A DNA stretch of 64,000 nucleotides from Pseudomonadales bacterium (GCA_029210125.1 JARGPR010000007.1:1-64000), one strand, 5' to 3'. Shown: positions 45,246 through 57,397, counted from the stretch's first letter. Program-made: numbers and translations. The notes: generated by a model from the sequence alone, not told the origin.

Positions 45246-45872
45246 TTATGGTTTAGATGGATAGAGCCGGTCTAGTATTGACTCGGCCTGCTTCGTAGCC
45301 ATGGATATCTGACTATCTGAAAGCTGGGTTCGCATTTCATTGAGAATGTTCTCAGCCATATCACCGGCGCGATGCACAGCTACCTTTACCCAAGTATACC
45401 CAAGCGTTTTATCCTCAGGGACTCCTATCCCATCAAAGTACATGATGCCAACGTTGATTTGGGCACCTGCTACCCGTTGGTTTGCCGCTTTTTTGTACCA
45501 GTTGAATGCGCGTTCCTTATTAACGTCTACACCTAATCCAAAATCATAAAGTTCCCCCATGGTATGTTCCGCCCCAGGATTCCCCTGTGCAGCTGATTTC
45601 GCAATCCATGCTCGGGTTTTTGCGTAGTCAACTGGGACCTCTTTATAACCAAAGTAATAGAGGCTACCGTATTGGAGTTGAGCTTCAGCATCTCCGGTAT
45701 TAGCGGCTAACAGGCAACTGTTTTGCGCCTTTTTGAAATCTTTATATTTTAGGTCCAATAGACATTGCTGAACCTGCTGATCATTAGCATTAGCTACGAG
45801 CGAAACGGCGAGCGCCACAATCCCAATAGCTAACGTTTTATGCCTACGATGGTTTATTTTTTTTATCATCAT
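45246..45872 (-). CDS. Sel1-repeat protein, exported
   Basis: A 208-aa protein with a signal peptide (VSLVANA, cleavage near residue 29) and two to three Sel1-like repeats (AEAQLQYGSLYYFG, PGAEHTMGELYDFG, AGAQINVGIMYFDG). Such TPR-like solenoids mediate protein-protein contacts, often in the periplasm. Partner is unknown. Single gene between trxB and sthA, on the same strand as both. Confidence 0.85.
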   Translation of the reverse strand: MMIKKINHRRHKTLAIGIVALAVSLVANANDQQVQQCLLDLKYKDFKKAQNSCLLAANTGDAEAQLQYGSLYYFGYKEVPVDYAKTRAWIAKSAAQGNPGAEHTMGELYDFGLGVDVNKERAFNWYKKAANQRVAGAQINVGIMYFDGIGVPEDKTLGYTWVKVAVHRAGDMAENILNEMRTQLSDSQISMATKQAESILDRLYPSKP

Positions 45873-46012
45873 TAGCTCCTCTTTTAATAGGTGGGTTATA
45901 AACTTGTATGAGAGCCGTTAGAAGTCGTTACAGGCGTAGTGCGATAACAATATCTCAATCGGACTATTTTTGATTTATTCAGTAGGCAAGGAATAATAAT
46001 CCACCCGTTATA

Positions 46013-47407
46013 TCAAACCAACCTGTTTAGTCCGTCCAAAGCAGCCACTCGGTATGCTTCGGCCATTGTGGGATAGTTAAAGGTCGTATTGGTGAAATAC
46101 CTAATGGTGTTTGCGTCGTCTTTTTGGTTCATTATGGCTTGGCCAATATGGATGATTTCTGCGGCACGGTCACCAAAACAATGAATTCCAAGCAGAGCAT
46201 GGCTTTCAACATGAAAGAGGAGTTTAAGCATACCAACCGTCTCACCTGCGATTTGAGCGCGGGCGGTGTTTTTGAACAGCGCCCTACCCACTTCGTATGG
46301 AATTTTTTGGGCGGTAAGTTCCTCTTCAGTGGCTCCAACCGAACTTATTTCCGGGATGGTATAAATACCATTAGCGACATCAGTAACGAAATAACTTTCA
46401 CCGTTATCAAGGATAGCATTTGAACTGGAGCAGCCCTGATCATAAGCTGCGCTGGCGAGGCTAGGCCAACCAACTACATCACCCGCCGCATAAATGTTAG
46501 GCACAGATGTTTGGTATTGATCATTAACTTCCAGTCGTCCCCGCCCGTCCCCGCAGAGTCCAACATTTTCTAAGCCCAGGCTACGAGTATTACCGGTCCG
46601 GCCATTGCACCAAAGTATTGCATCTGCCTTTAGTCGTTTCCCGGACTTGAGATCAAGGTACGCAAACCGATCATCTGCTGATATATGTTCATATTCTTCG
46701 TTCAAGCGAAGCATCACACCATTGTCTCGAAGGTGATAACTCAGTGCATCACCAATTTCATCATCTAAAAAAGACAGCAACTCATTGTGGCTGGTTACCA
46801 GATCAACCTTGACGCCAAGGCCAGCAAAAATCGAGGCGTACTCGCAGCCGATAACCCCTGCGCCATATATAATCAAGTTTCTAGGCGTATGGCTAAGGTT
46901 GAGAATAGTATCGCTGTCGTAAATGCGGGGGTTGCTAAAATCAACATCATCGGGTCTGTAGGGTGACGACCCAGTCGCAATAATAAAATCCTTCGCACGA
47001 AGTGTTTCATTTCCCCGGGTAGGTTCCTGTACCTCGATATGATTTTCGTCGATAAAGCGTGCCTGGCCGAAAAATAGATCAACGCGGTTCCTACTATAAA
47101 ACTCTGTGCGCAATGTCACTTGTTTGGCGATGACTTGTTCGGCATTTTTTAATACCCGCGGGAATGAAAACCAACGAGGTTCACCAACATCACGAAACAT
47201 CGGGTTAGTATTAAACTCGATGATCTGCTTTACCGAATGCCGCAGTGCTTTGGATGGAATGGTGCCCTTGTGTGTACAGGCACCGCCAACGCCATCATAG
47301 GCTTCTACCATAGCAACACGTTTACCGTATTTTGCTGCGTTCATAGCAGCACCTTCACCCGCCGGCCCGCTACCGATAATTACTACATCATATTCGGATG
47401 CTGACAT
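46013..47407 (-). CDS. sthA: Soluble pyridine nucleotide transhydrogenase
   Basis: A 464-aa flavoprotein. FAD motif [21 protein letters not shown], the STH-type [19 protein letters not shown] lacking a second redox Cys, NAD motif [21 protein letters not shown] and the C-terminal dimer interface. It interconverts NADH and NADPH in the cytosol. Downstream of the nqr cluster on the same strand, 79 bases after nqrM, possibly a separate transcript. Confidence 0.95.
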   Translation of the reverse strand: MSASEYDVVIIGSGPAGEGAAMNAAKYGKRVAMVEAYDGVGGACTHKGTIPSKALRHSVKQIIEFNTNPMFRDVGEPRWFSFPRVLKNAEQVIAKQVTLRTEFYSRNRVDLFFGQARFIDENHIEVQEPTRGNETLRAKDFIIATGSSPYRPDDVDFSNPRIYDSDTILNLSHTPRNLIIYGAGVIGCEYASIFAGLGVKVDLVTSHNELLSFLDDEIGDALSYHLRDNGVMLRLNEEYEHISADDRFAYLDLKSGKRLKADAILWCNGRTGNTRSLGLENVGLCGDGRGRLEVNDQYQTSVPNIYAAGDVVGWPSLASAAYDQGCSSSNAILDNGESYFVTDVANGIYTIPEISSVGATEEELTAQKIPYEVGRALFKNTARAQIAGETVGMLKLLFHVESHALLGIHCFGDRAAEIIHIGQAIMNQKDDANTIRYFTNTTFNYPTMAEAYRVAALDGLNRLV

Positions 47408-47486
47408 TATTAATCTTTCCCCTTTTTAAAATACGAAAGTTAAGCGCGAGTACTGTACAAGTTAGCCTTAAAATAGTGCGGCTTCT

Positions 47487-47723
47487 TTAGTGTTTGGTAG
47501 CGTCGTAAGTTTGGCTAGTACTCATACTTGCCGGTAGGTATTGTCGTTGTTCAGTTTCTTCACATTTATTCGGGTCGCCGCCACATAACGAACAGCTGCC
47601 CTGCTCCAGCGCATTGATACCGCCACAGGAACCCTTAATAGGTTCTCGTCCCATGATTACACCTATCGACATGAGCAAAACTAAAATAAATACAACAATG
47701 ATAGTGAAAAACAGTGTCGCCAT
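47487..47723 (-). CDS. nqrM: NqrM, Na+-NQR maturation factor
   Basis: A 78-aa protein with one N-terminal membrane helix (FFTIIVVFILVLLMSIGV) and a conserved Cys cluster (KGSCGG, GSCSLCGGDPNKCE). NqrM is needed to place the iron between NqrD and NqrE. It closes the nqr operon after apbE, 34 bases from it. Confidence 0.9.
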   Translation of the reverse strand: MATLFFTIIVVFILVLLMSIGVIMGREPIKGSCGGINALEQGSCSLCGGDPNKCEETEQRQYLPASMSTSQTYDATKH

Positions 47724-47757
47724 ACTGGACTCCTAATTGGAATAGTAATCGATGCCT

Positions 47758-48816
47758 TCAATGCGGCTTAGTCTGGTTATCTACAATGTCGCGAAAGGAA
47801 TCTGTCATTAATTGCTGATACCCATCGTTTTCTCGGACTAGGAAATAAGCCGCAAGTTTCGATTCTACAGCTAATTCGAAACCACGTTTGGGACCCAAAA
47901 CGCTCATTGCGGTTGCTAATGCATCTGCTTCAGCGCAGGATCGAGAGACAACGGTGACGGATGCCAAATTATGTTCTACAGGTTTACCCGTTAGCGGGTT
48001 TATCGTATGGGAATATCGTTTTCCTTCAACTTCAAAAAAATTCCGATAGTCTCCTGAGGTAGCGATGGACGCATTGTCTATTGCGATCGCCTGTCGCGCG
48101 CCCGAGCGAATAACAGAGGGCGTTTCGATGCCGATACGCCAACGTTGCCCTGCTCTATTTGTACCTTTTACCCTGATTTCACCGCCAACTTCAACCAAAT
48201 AATTTTCAATATTATGTGTATCTAATAGTTTTGCAACTTGATCAACCCCGTACCCTTTGGCAATAGCAGAAAGGTCTATCTCAACGTCTTGCAGTTTTTC
48301 CAATGCCGGTGGATTGTCGGTAATTTGAATTTTGTCGAACCCGACTTTATCGAGCGCTCTTTGAATATCGTTGGCAGAGGGAAGTTTGTTTTGTTTAAAC
48401 TCAGGTCCAAACCCCCATAGTTGAACTATGGGAGAAACGGTTATATCAAAAGCGCCGTTACTGAGTGTATATATCAACTTAGATAATTGAATGACTTCAA
48501 GAGTCTGTTTATCAATTATTACCGACTCGTCAATGGCTGCCCGATTAAAACGGGTTACATCAGAATTCGGTTTATAGGTCGACATCAACTTATCGACCTG
48601 ATCCAGAGTAGTAAAAATCTGATTTTCGATATAAGTTTGCTCTATTTCTCGAGGCAAATCAGCAATCTTAATTTGATATCGCGTGCCCATCGTCGAACCA
48701 GAAAATTCGGCTGAAACCGGGCGTTGATAAAGCAAAAAAAAGGCTACTCCTAGCAGCAACAATCCTGTTGCAAAAGGTAGTAGCCTTTTATTGTTATCCA
48801 TCAGTTGAACTATCAA
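47758..48816 (-). CDS. apbE: ApbE, FAD:protein FMN transferase
   Basis: A 352-aa exported enzyme (N-terminal membrane anchor [18 protein letters not shown]). Family pattern: [50 protein letters not shown] and [14 protein letters not shown]. It attaches FMN covalently to Thr in NqrB and NqrC. Its start overlaps nqrF by 4 bases. Confidence 0.95.
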   Translation of the reverse strand: MIVQLMDNNKRLLPFATGLLLLGVAFFLLYQRPVSAEFSGSTMGTRYQIKIADLPREIEQTYIENQIFTTLDQVDKLMSTYKPNSDVTRFNRAAIDESVIIDKQTLEVIQLSKLIYTLSNGAFDITVSPIVQLWGFGPEFKQNKLPSANDIQRALDKVGFDKIQITDNPPALEKLQDVEIDLSAIAKGYGVDQVAKLLDTHNIENYLVEVGGEIRVKGTNRAGQRWRIGIETPSVIRSGARQAIAIDNASIATSGDYRNFFEVEGKRYSHTINPLTGKPVEHNLASVTVVSRSCAEADALATAMSVLGPKRGFELAVESKLAAYFLVRENDGYQQLMTDSFRDIVDNQTKPH

Positions 48817-50042
48817 CCACCAAAGTCGTCGAGAAGAATATTCTCAGGTTCTACACCAAGATCCTCAAGCATGTTGATAACAGCTGCGGTCATGGGTGGT
48901 GGACCACACATGTAAAACTCACAGTCTTCCGGAGCTTCGTGTTGGTTCAGATAGTTATCGTATAGCACGTTGTGAATAAACCCAGTCAGGCCCGTCCAGT
49001 TATCTTCTGGTTGCGGGTCAGACAGTGCAACATGCCACTCGAAGTTATCATATTTTTCAGCCAGTGCATCGAATTCCTCGGCATAGAACATCTCCTTGAG
49101 ACTTCGTGCACCATACCAGTACGAGATTTTACGAGTAGAATTCAGCCGTAAAAGTTGGTCAAAAATGTGCGATCGTAACGGAGCCATACCAGCACCACCA
49201 CCTACAAACACCATCTCTTCCTGGGTATCTTTCGCAAAGAATTCTCCGAAAGGCCCAAACACGTTTACCTTATCACCGGGTTTAAGCTTGAAAAGGTATG
49301 ACGACATCTTACCTGCAGGCAAACCGGTGGTACCAGGAGGTGGTGATGCAATTCGAATATTAAATTTAATAATCCCCTTTTCTTCAGGGTAGTTTGCCAT
49401 CGAATAGGCACGAATCGTTGGTTCATTAACTTTAGATTCGTTTTCGAAAACTTTAAATCGCTCCCAGTCACCTTTGTACTGATCATCAACATCAATTTCG
49501 GTGTACTTCATTTCGTAGGGTGGGATTTCCAGTTGAACATAACCGCCCGCTCGAAAATCAACGTCTTCGCCTTCTGGTAGAACTAGCACTAGCTCCTTAA
49601 TAAAGGTAGCTACGTTATCGTTGGACCCAACTGTACATTCCCAATTTTTTACGCCAAAAACTTCTTCGGGGACTTCGATTTTCATGTCTTGCTTTACTGC
49701 GACCTGGCAAGCCAAGCGCACATGATCACGAGCTTCCCGTTTTGAAATATGAGCTTCCTCAGTCGGCAGAATACTACCGCCACCTTCGTTTATTTTCACA
49801 CGGCATTGACCGCAGCTACCGCCACCACCGCATGCAGAGGGTACAAACAGTCCTGCAGCAGCTAAGGATTGCATCAACTTTCCGCCTGACTCACTGACAA
49901 TATCTTTGTCGTCATTCACGTTAATGGTGACGTCTCCACCACTAACCAAGCTTCGTCGAGCAAGTAAAATAATAACTACAAGCAACATGACGATGGCAGT
50001 GAACATACCCACACCACCAAAAATTACACCTGTATCAACCAT
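48813..50042 (-). CDS. nqrF: Na+-NQR subunit F (NADH oxidising)
   Basis: A 409-aa membrane-anchored subunit. N-terminal helix (about 5-28), 2Fe-2S ferredoxin domain with [11 protein letters not shown] and ACQ, then FAD and NADH domains ([47 protein letters not shown]). It takes electrons from NADH. Sixth gene of the operon. Confidence 0.97.
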   Translation of the reverse strand: MVDTGVIFGGVGMFTAIVMLLVVIILLARRSLVSGGDVTINVNDDKDIVSESGGKLMQSLAAAGLFVPSACGGGGSCGQCRVKINEGGGSILPTEEAHISKREARDHVRLACQVAVKQDMKIEVPEEVFGVKNWECTVGSNDNVATFIKELVLVLPEGEDVDFRAGGYVQLEIPPYEMKYTEIDVDDQYKGDWERFKVFENESKVNEPTIRAYSMANYPEEKGIIKFNIRIASPPPGTTGLPAGKMSSYLFKLKPGDKVNVFGPFGEFFAKDTQEEMVFVGGGAGMAPLRSHIFDQLLRLNSTRKISYWYGARSLKEMFYAEEFDALAEKYDNFEWHVALSDPQPEDNWTGLTGFIHNVLYDNYLNQHEAPEDCEFYMCGPPPMTAAVINMLEDLGVEPENILLDDFGG

Positions 50043-50104
50043 CTAAAGAGCCTTTTATAAAAAACGGTTTTTGTTAAAGAGCCTCAAGTAATCCTTTGAA
50101 TTAC

Positions 50105-50713
50105 TTATAACGAGATACCACCAAAGGACATAAACCCAAGGGACATAAGGCCTACAGTTATAAACGTGATACCGAGGCCCTCTAAACCTTTAGGTACATC
50201 GCTATACTTAAGTTTTTCCCGAACACCCGCCAAAGCAACAATGGCCAGAGCCCAGCCGACACCCGCGCCGATACCGTAAATCAAACTTTCTGAAAAATCA
50301 TAATCTCGTTCAACCATAAATAGCGATGCACCGAGAATGGCACAGTTCACAGTAATTAAGGGCAGGAAGACACCGAGAGCGTTGTACAACGCCGGTACAT
50401 ATTTATCCAAAAACATTTCGAGAATTTGGACAATCGCTGCAATCACGCCGATATAACTTAAGAACCCAAGAAAACTCAGATCGACATCTGGATAACCAGC
50501 CCATGTTAATGCACCTGGCTCCAAAAGGTATTTGAAAATAAGATTATTGACAGGAACCGTAATAGCTTGGACAACAATTACAGCAATACCAAGACCAATG
50601 GCCGCATCGACTTTTTTCGATAGCGCAATGAACGTACACATTCCCAAAAAGAATGCCAAGGCCATATTTTCAACAAAAATAGCCTGAATAAAAATTGCGA
50701 TTAGCTGTTCCAT
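50105..50713 (-). CDS. nqrE: Na+-NQR subunit E
   Basis: A 202-aa integral membrane protein with six helices and the family pattern [14 protein letters not shown] and [16 protein letters not shown], with Cys residues holding the NqrD/E iron centre. Overlapping context: only 3 bases separate it from nqrD. Confidence 0.97.
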   Translation of the reverse strand: MEQLIAIFIQAIFVENMALAFFLGMCTFIALSKKVDAAIGLGIAVIVVQAITVPVNNLIFKYLLEPGALTWAGYPDVDLSFLGFLSYIGVIAAIVQILEMFLDKYVPALYNALGVFLPLITVNCAILGASLFMVERDYDFSESLIYGIGAGVGWALAIVALAGVREKLKYSDVPKGLEGLGITFITVGLMSLGFMSFGGISL

Positions 50714-50716
50714 TGG

Positions 50717-51388
50717 TTACACCTCCTGAGCGCGAGAATTGGGTGCAAGCTTATATTCAGTTTCTTCAACCTGCTCTGTCTTCCACTCACGAAGTACCCA
50801 AATCAAGAAGCCAATGATAAAAAATGAACTTGGTGGGAGTAGCAATAGGCCGTTACTAACATACCAACCACCGTTAGTAATGAGCGGCAGAATTTCAAAC
50901 CCCAAAAGAGTCCCGGAACCGAAGAGTTCTCGTATAGTACCTACAAGTATCAACACAATGCTGTAGCCAAGCCCATTTCCAATACCATCCATAAAACTGC
51001 TGATGGGACCGTTTTTCATGGCAAAGGCTTCAGCGCGGCCCATTACAATACAATTAGTAATAATTAGGCCTACAAAAACACTCAGCTTTTTCGAAGTTTC
51101 AAATGCGTACGCCTGCAGAATCTGATCAACAACAATTACCAACGATGCAATAATTGTCATTTGAACAATGATTCGAATACTATTCGGAATCTGGTTTCGA
51201 ACAATGGAAACAAGCAGGTTGGAAAACGCGGTAACCGAAGTCAAAGCGATTGACATAACCAACGCTACACTCAGGCTTGATGTAACTGCAAGTGCGGAAC
51301 ATATACCTAAAATCTGCAACCCGATAGGGTTATTCAGGAATATAGGCCCCAACAATAACTCTTTGTAATTTTGAGTTTCTTCAGACAT
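50717..51388 (-). CDS. nqrD: Na+-NQR subunit D
   Basis: A 223-aa integral membrane subunit: [38 protein letters not shown]. Pairs with NqrE to hold iron. Six bases from nqrC. Confidence 0.97.
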   Translation of the reverse strand: MSEETQNYKELLLGPIFLNNPIGLQILGICSALAVTSSLSVALVMSIALTSVTAFSNLLVSIVRNQIPNSIRIIVQMTIIASLVIVVDQILQAYAFETSKKLSVFVGLIITNCIVMGRAEAFAMKNGPISSFMDGIGNGLGYSIVLILVGTIRELFGSGTLLGFEILPLITNGGWYVSNGLLLLPPSSFFIIGFLIWVLREWKTEQVEETEYKLAPNSRAQEV

Positions 51389-51394
51389 CAGTCA

Positions 51395-52162
51395 TTACCC
51401 TCCTTTATTAAGTTGTGCGAGGAATGGACCGTACCCACCTTCGCTGAGCCAATAATGAACTAGGTTATCTACACCTCTGGTTGTCAAGGTTGCGCCAGAT
51501 AACCCGTCAATTTTATGAATTGAATCAGCTAGTTCTGGATTATTTTTTCCCTTCGTAACTTGAATCGCTAAATCACCGCTTTGGTTATACAGTTTTTTCC
51601 CAGGCCATTGTGCTTTCCAGCGGGGGTTATCGATTTCTCCACCCAATCCCGGTGTTTCCGTATGGGAATAGAAACCAAGCCCTGCAACAGTATTTAGATC
51701 ACCCTCAAGTGCCAAAAAGCCATACAGGGTGGACCAAAGTCCATATCCGTGAATAGGCAACACAATAGTATCGATCTCTTGATCCTTTTCAAGGATATAG
51801 ACAATTGCACGATTGGCACGCCTATTGATCTTTGCCAAGTCATCTTTCTTAGAAAGCGCGGTAGATAAGGCGGGGTTCTTAGCCTCTTTGCGTGAATCAA
51901 TCGTTGATGGATCAACATCAAGATATGCGCCACTGTCTAAATCTACGACCTTAGCGGTAAAACGGCTGAATAGCTGATCTACATCAGCACCCTTCTCCAT
52001 CATGCCCGCAGCCGCAAGAACATTAATTTTTCTTTCTAGCTCTTTATTCGCTTCCTGCTTCGGTTTCAATATCACCGCAGCCGATGAAACGATAACAGCG
52101 CAGACGATACATAGAACAAAAGCTACTATCAGTGTCTGGGATACAGTTTCCTTCTTAGCCAT
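51395..52162 (-). CDS. nqrC: Na+-NQR subunit C (covalent FMN)
   Basis: About 255 aa: one N-terminal membrane helix and a large periplasmic flavodomain with the flavinylation motif SGATLTTRG (FMN on Thr). An upstream TTG (52171) is too close to the GGAGG site, whereas the ATG at 52162 is 10 bases from it, so the ATG is chosen. It overlaps the nqrB stop. Confidence 0.96.
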   Translation of the reverse strand: MAKKETVSQTLIVAFVLCIVCAVIVSSAAVILKPKQEANKELERKINVLAAAGMMEKGADVDQLFSRFTAKVVDLDSGAYLDVDPSTIDSRKEAKNPALSTALSKKDDLAKINRRANRAIVYILEKDQEIDTIVLPIHGYGLWSTLYGFLALEGDLNTVAGLGFYSHTETPGLGGEIDNPRWKAQWPGKKLYNQSGDLAIQVTKGKNNPELADSIHKIDGLSGATLTTRGVDNLVHYWLSEGGYGPFLAQLNKGG

Positions 52163-53345
52163 TTCTAGCAATCCTCCTTTTGATATTCGATTGCACTACA
52201 AAATGATCGATCAAAGGAGCGAAAAGGTTGCAGAATAAAATGGCAAGCATCATGCCTTCGGGGAATGCTGGGTTGATCACACGGATTAAAATCACCATGA
52301 AGCCAATCATCGCACCAAATACCCATTTTCCGGTATCGGTCATTGCCGCCGAGACCGGATCAGTAGCCATGTATACCAGTCCAAACATCAGCCCACCTAG
52401 AACAAAATGCCATTGGGGAGGCATATTCATCATGGGGTTGGTTTCAGACCCAATCATATTAAAAAGTAGTGATGTAGCGATTACGCCAAGCGCGACACCT
52501 GACATGATGCGCCATGATGCAAGTTTGGTTGCAAGCAATATGGCTGCACCCATCAGGATCGCGATGACTGAGGTTTCACCTATAGAGCCGGGCATATTAC
52601 CAACAAAGGCATCCATCCAGGTTAAACCCACAGGTGCGCCGGTGGCTACTAGTGCTAACGGGGTTGCACCGGTAAATCCATCGACAGCTGTCCAGATAGT
52701 GTCACCACTCATTGCTGCGGGGTAAGCGAAGAACAAAAATGCTCGACCGGTCAACGCTGGGTTGAGGAAGTTTTTCCCGGTACCGCCGAACACCTCTTTA
52801 CCTACGACCACCCCAAAAGTAATACCCAAAGCAACCTGCCAAAGAGGAATTGAAGGAGGAACAATTAATGCGAATAGTATTGAGGTCACAAAAAAACCTT
52901 CGCTTACCTCATGTTTACGAATTACGCAGAACAATACTTCCCAAAAACCACCAACCGCGAAGGTAACCAAATAAATTGGAAGAAAATATGCAGCACCGTG
53001 CCAGAAACAATCCCAAATACTGGTCGGGTCATAACCGGCAAACAGGCTAATCAACCCGCCGCGCCAGCCAGCAACTTCTGTAAGTCCGGCTGTTATCATG
53101 CCTGTGTTAGCCTGATAGCCAAGGTTGTACATACCAAACAACATGGGTGGAAATGCGGCTATCCAAACGGTAATCATAATTCGTTTTAGATCGATTCCGT
53201 CTCGAACGTGAGAGCCGCTTTTGGTAACGCTAGGTGGGGTGTAAAAAATGGTATCTACTGCCTCATACAGTGGATACCATTTTTCGTATTTCCCGCCGGC
53301 ATGAACCTGTGGTTCAATTTTGTCGAGTAAATTTCTCAATCCCAT
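52155..53345 (-). CDS. nqrB: Na+-NQR subunit B (sodium channel, covalent FMN)
   Basis: A 396-aa integral membrane subunit. It has multiple helices, the flavinylation motif [10 protein letters not shown] (FMN on Thr), and [17 protein letters not shown]. It carries FMN and riboflavin and forms the Na+ path. Confidence 0.97.
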   Translation of the reverse strand: MGLRNLLDKIEPQVHAGGKYEKWYPLYEAVDTIFYTPPSVTKSGSHVRDGIDLKRIMITVWIAAFPPMLFGMYNLGYQANTGMITAGLTEVAGWRGGLISLFAGYDPTSIWDCFWHGAAYFLPIYLVTFAVGGFWEVLFCVIRKHEVSEGFFVTSILFALIVPPSIPLWQVALGITFGVVVGKEVFGGTGKNFLNPALTGRAFLFFAYPAAMSGDTIWTAVDGFTGATPLALVATGAPVGLTWMDAFVGNMPGSIGETSVIAILMGAAILLATKLASWRIMSGVALGVIATSLLFNMIGSETNPMMNMPPQWHFVLGGLMFGLVYMATDPVSAAMTDTGKWVFGAMIGFMVILIRVINPAFPEGMMLAILFCNLFAPLIDHFVVQSNIKRRIARNG

Positions 53346-53393
53346 AGTTGGATTAACCTTGTATTATGTTTTAAAGAATTAGGGTTAGCGGGA

Positions 53394-54734
53394 CTAGCCT
53401 TCAAGCTCAATGGTAGTCAAGTTACTTCGAAGAATCGGACCGAACTCATATTTGCCAGGACAAACGTAGGTGCAGAGCGCAAGATCTTCTTCGTCCAGCT
53501 CAAGACAACCCAACTTTTGAGCTGCATCTGTATCGCCGACAACCAATGATCGCAGTAGGTGAGATGCCAGAATATCAAGAGGCATTACGGCTTCATAGGA
53601 ACCAACCGGGACCATCGGACGCTCACTCCCGTTAGTAGTGGTAGTCATTGGCAGCTTTAAACCTTTCATAAACTTGGAAATATAAACCCCAGTTACTGAA
53701 TGACGGTCTCGACCAGCGGTAAGGTACCCCAGCAGCTCTCTTTCGCGGCCTTCTTTAAGTGCTGATACTTGGTTGTGATAACGCCCGAGATAAGCACTAG
53801 CCCCAATAGCTTTACGGCCAGAGAGAACAGACCCGGAAATGACTCGATTTTCGTCAGCACGCAGCTCACCGGCAACAATTTCATCAATACTGGCACCAAG
53901 GCGAGTACGGACTAAACGGGGCGTTTCGACCTGTGGACCTGCGAGCGAGATAAGCCTTTCTACGAACAGCCTACCTTCAGAAAAAAGTTTGCCTATAGCG
54001 ACAACATCCTGATAACCGATAGACCAAACTGTTTTAAATTCGCTTACTGGATCGAGATTATGGATATGGGTTCCAGCCAGTCCCGCTGGATGAGGTCCAG
54101 AAAACTGTTCGGAGCTAATGTTGGCGGATAAGCCTATGGACGGAAAGCCTTCGCCATGGCAGAGAAATGTTTTGCCATTTGTTAGTCTCGAAACGATATC
54201 AAGCCCTAATTGAAAAGCTTGCCGGTGATCCTTAATATAAATAACCGGGTCGAACGAAAGCGGCTCACTATCCGTTGCCGTAACAAAAATGGATGCTGGC
54301 GAGCTTTCTGCACCAGGTACTTTACTGTATGGGCGAGTTCTAAAGGCAGTCCACAACCCGGATGCCAACAGGTTCTTTTTAACCTGCTCTTGTGTAAGTT
54401 TTGATATTTGTTCTGCCGAGTACACATCAAAGGTTTCTTCAGCATCACCTTCAACTTCAACTACCACGGATTGGAGTGCTCGTTTGGCCCCTCTATTGAT
54501 GGCCGATACAGTACCCGCAGCTGGAGAACAAAAGTTTACGCCGGGGTTTTTCTTATCGGTAAAAAGAACCTGCCCCAGTTTAACCTGGTCGCCAATGGCA
54601 ACCTGCATAGTTGGCTTTAAACCAACATAATCGGGGCCGATAAGAGCAACTGATCGAACCTTTCGGCTTTCGTCAATTTCGCTCGACGGGGCACCGCTAA
54701 TAGGAAGATCTAACCCTTTGTTGATCTTAATCAT
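53394..54734 (-). CDS. nqrA: Na+-NQR subunit A
   Basis: A 446-aa peripheral cytoplasmic subunit: [52 protein letters not shown] and the C-terminal [16 protein letters not shown]. It heads the nqrABCDEF-apbE-nqrM operon. The sequence in front of it holds a 10-bp inverted repeat. Confidence 0.97.
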   Translation of the reverse strand: MIKINKGLDLPISGAPSSEIDESRKVRSVALIGPDYVGLKPTMQVAIGDQVKLGQVLFTDKKNPGVNFCSPAAGTVSAINRGAKRALQSVVVEVEGDAEETFDVYSAEQISKLTQEQVKKNLLASGLWTAFRTRPYSKVPGAESSPASIFVTATDSEPLSFDPVIYIKDHRQAFQLGLDIVSRLTNGKTFLCHGEGFPSIGLSANISSEQFSGPHPAGLAGTHIHNLDPVSEFKTVWSIGYQDVVAIGKLFSEGRLFVERLISLAGPQVETPRLVRTRLGASIDEIVAGELRADENRVISGSVLSGRKAIGASAYLGRYHNQVSALKEGRERELLGYLTAGRDRHSVTGVYISKFMKGLKLPMTTTTNGSERPMVPVGSYEAVMPLDILASHLLRSLVVGDTDAAQKLGCLELDEEDLALCTYVCPGKYEFGPILRSNLTTIELEG

Positions 54735-54778
54735 ATTGATGAATCCAAAATACTATCCTGATTAACCAGACAGGTCGC

Positions 54779-54806
54779 TCTCTACGTAGCATGAGTTACG
54801 TAGAGA
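54779..54806. repeat. 10-bp perfect inverted repeat upstream of nqrA
   Basis: TCTCTACGTA (54779-54788) and its complement (54797-54806) with an 8-base spacer, about 45-70 bases before the nqrA start, between gap and nqrA. No U-run follows, so a terminator is unlikely; an operator or an mRNA hairpin is possible. Confidence 0.5.
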
Positions 54807-54922
54807 TTGCCGCCAAAAAATTAATGGAATTATACCGCTAGAAACGACTTATTTCTACCCCGGCACACGTGAAAAAATGCCGCCCAATAACATGTAACGA
54901 GACCATAAACCCCAAGTCGCCG

Positions 54923-56359
54923 CTAGGCTGGTATAACAGGGTATGAAATTCCTGCCATACGCTGCAGCACTCGTATTACCTGGCAGCTGTACCCGTACTC
55001 ATTGTCATACCACACATAAAGGACCACGCCATCTGCAGTGACAGCGGTGGCCTCGGAGTCGACCACACCGGCATGATCTGACCCAACAAAATCACTTGAA
55101 ACTACTTCGCTGGAATTCACGTAATCAATTTGTCGAGACAGGTTTGAGTGAAGAGCGCAGTCCCTCAAGAAGCTGTTCAGATTTTCGACGTTAGGTACTT
55201 TATCTAATTTTAAGTTCATGATAGCCAGGGATACATTGGCTGTTGGTACGCGTATTGCGTTACCGGTTAGCTTCCCCTCAAGCTCAGGCAAAGCTTTTGC
55301 TACCGCCGTTGCGGCACCGGTTTCAGTGATGACCATATTCAGCGGAGCAGCTCTGCCGCGACGACTACCTGTGTGATAGTTATCTAGCAAATTTTGATCA
55401 TTGGTATAGGCGTGTACAGTTTCAACATGACCGCTTTGGATGCCGTATTCGTCGTTCATAACCTTGAGAACAGGGGCAATAGCGTTAGTGGTACAGGAGG
55501 CGGCGGAAATAATAGGTTGGTCGCCAATTTTATCTTCGTTTAGACCATGCACAACGTTGGTAATATCTCCTTTCCCTGGAGCAGTTAGCAATACCCGTGA
55601 TACACCCTTGGCGCTGAGGTGCCGAGACAGACCTTTTTCATCTCGCCAAACCCCGGTATTGTCAATCACGATTGCGTTATTAATACCGTATTCAGTGTAA
55701 TCGACCTCTTCAGGAGCACCTGAATATATAATCTTGATCCGATTACCATTCGCGATAATTTCGCTATTTTCTTCGTCAAGGGAAATCGTACCCTGAAATG
55801 GCCCGTGAACAGAGTCACGACGCAACAAGCTTGCACGCTTTTTAATATCGTTAGCGGCTCCGCCTTTACGAACAACGATTGCTTTAAGCCGCAGCAGATC
55901 ACCACCGCCGGTTTTCTCTATCAATAGGCGCGCCAATAAACGCCCAATTCGCCCAAAACCGTACAAGACAACGTCCTGAGGCGCTGGGATTGGCGAGTGC
56001 CGATTACCAATAAGATCCGCAACTTCTTTCTTTACAAACGCCTCAATAGGTTCGCTGCCATCATATTTGCTAGCGAGTTTTGCGACATCAATCCGCGCGG
56101 GCCCTAAATCAAGCTCGCTTAAGGTTTTTATGATTGGATATGTATCCACAACGGTCAGCTCTATCCCTGCTACTTTTCGTGCAAACCGATGGGTTTTTAA
56201 TATCCCAATCACTGAGTGATTGACCAATGCACGATCATAAATGTAGGTAACTACATTCATCTCTCGAACTAGCCTACCGATCATCGGAATCATGGCCTCG
56301 GCCAGAGACTCACCGTTTTTCCAATCTAGTAACGTACCTTCAAGGTTTTCGTTAGTCAC
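54923..56359 (-). CDS. gap: Long-form glyceraldehyde-3-phosphate dehydrogenase
   Basis: A 478-aa enzyme with about 130 extra N-terminal residues relative to the common 330-aa GapA. The NAD site is VVLYGFGRIGRLLARLLIE and the catalytic Cys is in ISAASCTTNAIAPVL, followed by HAYTNDQNLLDNYH and VWYDNEYGYSCQV. This longer type occurs in several marine gammaproteobacteria next to nqrA. It oxidises G3P to 1,3-bisphosphoglycerate or, in gluconeogenesis, the reverse. Confidence 0.93.
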   Translation of the reverse strand: MTNENLEGTLLDWKNGESLAEAMIPMIGRLVREMNVVTYIYDRALVNHSVIGILKTHRFARKVAGIELTVVDTYPIIKTLSELDLGPARIDVAKLASKYDGSEPIEAFVKKEVADLIGNRHSPIPAPQDVVLYGFGRIGRLLARLLIEKTGGGDLLRLKAIVVRKGGAANDIKKRASLLRRDSVHGPFQGTISLDEENSEIIANGNRIKIIYSGAPEEVDYTEYGINNAIVIDNTGVWRDEKGLSRHLSAKGVSRVLLTAPGKGDITNVVHGLNEDKIGDQPIISAASCTTNAIAPVLKVMNDEYGIQSGHVETVHAYTNDQNLLDNYHTGSRRGRAAPLNMVITETGAATAVAKALPELEGKLTGNAIRVPTANVSLAIMNLKLDKVPNVENLNSFLRDCALHSNLSRQIDYVNSSEVVSSDFVGSDHAGVVDSEATAVTADGVVLYVWYDNEYGYSCQVIRVLQRMAGISYPVIPA

Positions 56360-56511
56360 AAATCCTACCCTTTAAGTTAAAAGCATCAGTGAAGAATAGC
56401 GCACAGGCAATGGCAACAGAGCCTGAATACGATTTTAGGCGTGCGCATTCTAACAGGTTGACCATCCAAATCTAATGGCTAACAGTAAATTTGTGGTTAT
56501 TTTTTGATTCT
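56360..56511. promoter_or_regulatory. Divergent promoter region (gap / membrane protein)
   Basis: 152 bases between the gap start and the chosen start of the membrane protein. No clear operator or hairpin is seen. Confidence 0.3.
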
Positions 56512-57294
56512 ATGCTGGCGGCGAGACCCCACACTTATTTAACCCTGAAGCCGGAGCCTATCCAACAAAAAGCCAAAAATTCGCTGGAATCTAGTTGTTC
56601 TACCATACTTACCGAACCTGAACGTATTGCCAAGCGCACGCAACTATATGTATATGTTTTTATCATGTTTTTATCGAAAGTAGCATTGCTCATCGCTTTC
56701 GAGGCCATTGTTTTTCTGATCATAGGAAATGCAGCCTTCGTGTTGTTATTCCTATCTCAAAAAAAGAAAACCGCTGCCTTGGAGAGCGGCGCGAGCCAGC
56801 CTAACGCAGCATCGACCAAACAACCTTTGGAAGAAAAGACAAGCTACCAGATGCAGATTAAAGAATCCCTCAGACAGCTTTCTGATTCACTACCTGATCT
56901 GATGCCGTGCTCTGATCCACATGCCTTTGCTATAGCATCCGATCAAGAACAGGCAAAAATAATTCGTTATCTTGTTCTGGGCCATGAAAAACAGATTATT
57001 GATAACATTGAAGCTGAGAATGAGCTTGCGGCACCCTTGGTTGCCGCGGTTAATCAACTTTTCCCTGATACGCCGGGTGAAACACCAACCGATAAAGCCA
57101 ATGAGGCAGCAGATAAATCGGAAAGTGACATAAACGCAGAGATAGAGCAGCTCAACAACCAAAATAAGATGCACCAAGAGCTGATTAGTAAATTTGCTCT
57201 GGAAAGCCGCGATATGCTGAGCTGCATCAACACATTGGAAAACGAAAACCTAGATTTGCGAAAACTTATAGAGCTGAAGGCAGGACCGCAATAA
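56512..57294 (+). CDS. Membrane-anchored coiled-coil protein, unrecognised
   Basis: About 260 aa: one strong membrane helix (residues about 55-80: VALLIAFEAIVFLIIGN-AAFVLLFL), a Lys-rich stop-transfer, a long polar middle and a C-terminal coiled coil (AEIEQLNNQNKMHQE, LENENLDLRKLIE). No enzyme motif seen. The start is uncertain: ATG at 56512, or at 56665 directly before the helix, which would remove about 51 residues. Topology and function are unknown. Confidence 0.6.
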   Translation: MLAARPHTYLTLKPEPIQQKAKNSLESSCSTILTEPERIAKRTQLYVYVFIMFLSKVALLIAFEAIVFLIIGNAAFVLLFLSQKKKTAALESGASQPNAASTKQPLEEKTSYQMQIKESLRQLSDSLPDLMPCSDPHAFAIASDQEQAKIIRYLVLGHEKQIIDNIEAENELAAPLVAAVNQLFPDTPGETPTDKANEAADKSESDINAEIEQLNNQNKMHQELISKFALESRDMLSCINTLENENLDLRKLIELKAGPQ

Positions 57295-57397
57295 TATTTA
57301 CTGGAACGTAAATCGGTCGCATCAAATTAGTATCCAAACCACCCTAGCATAAGCTACCGAATACCGAAGGATCATTGCTACTATAATTGCCAAAAGT

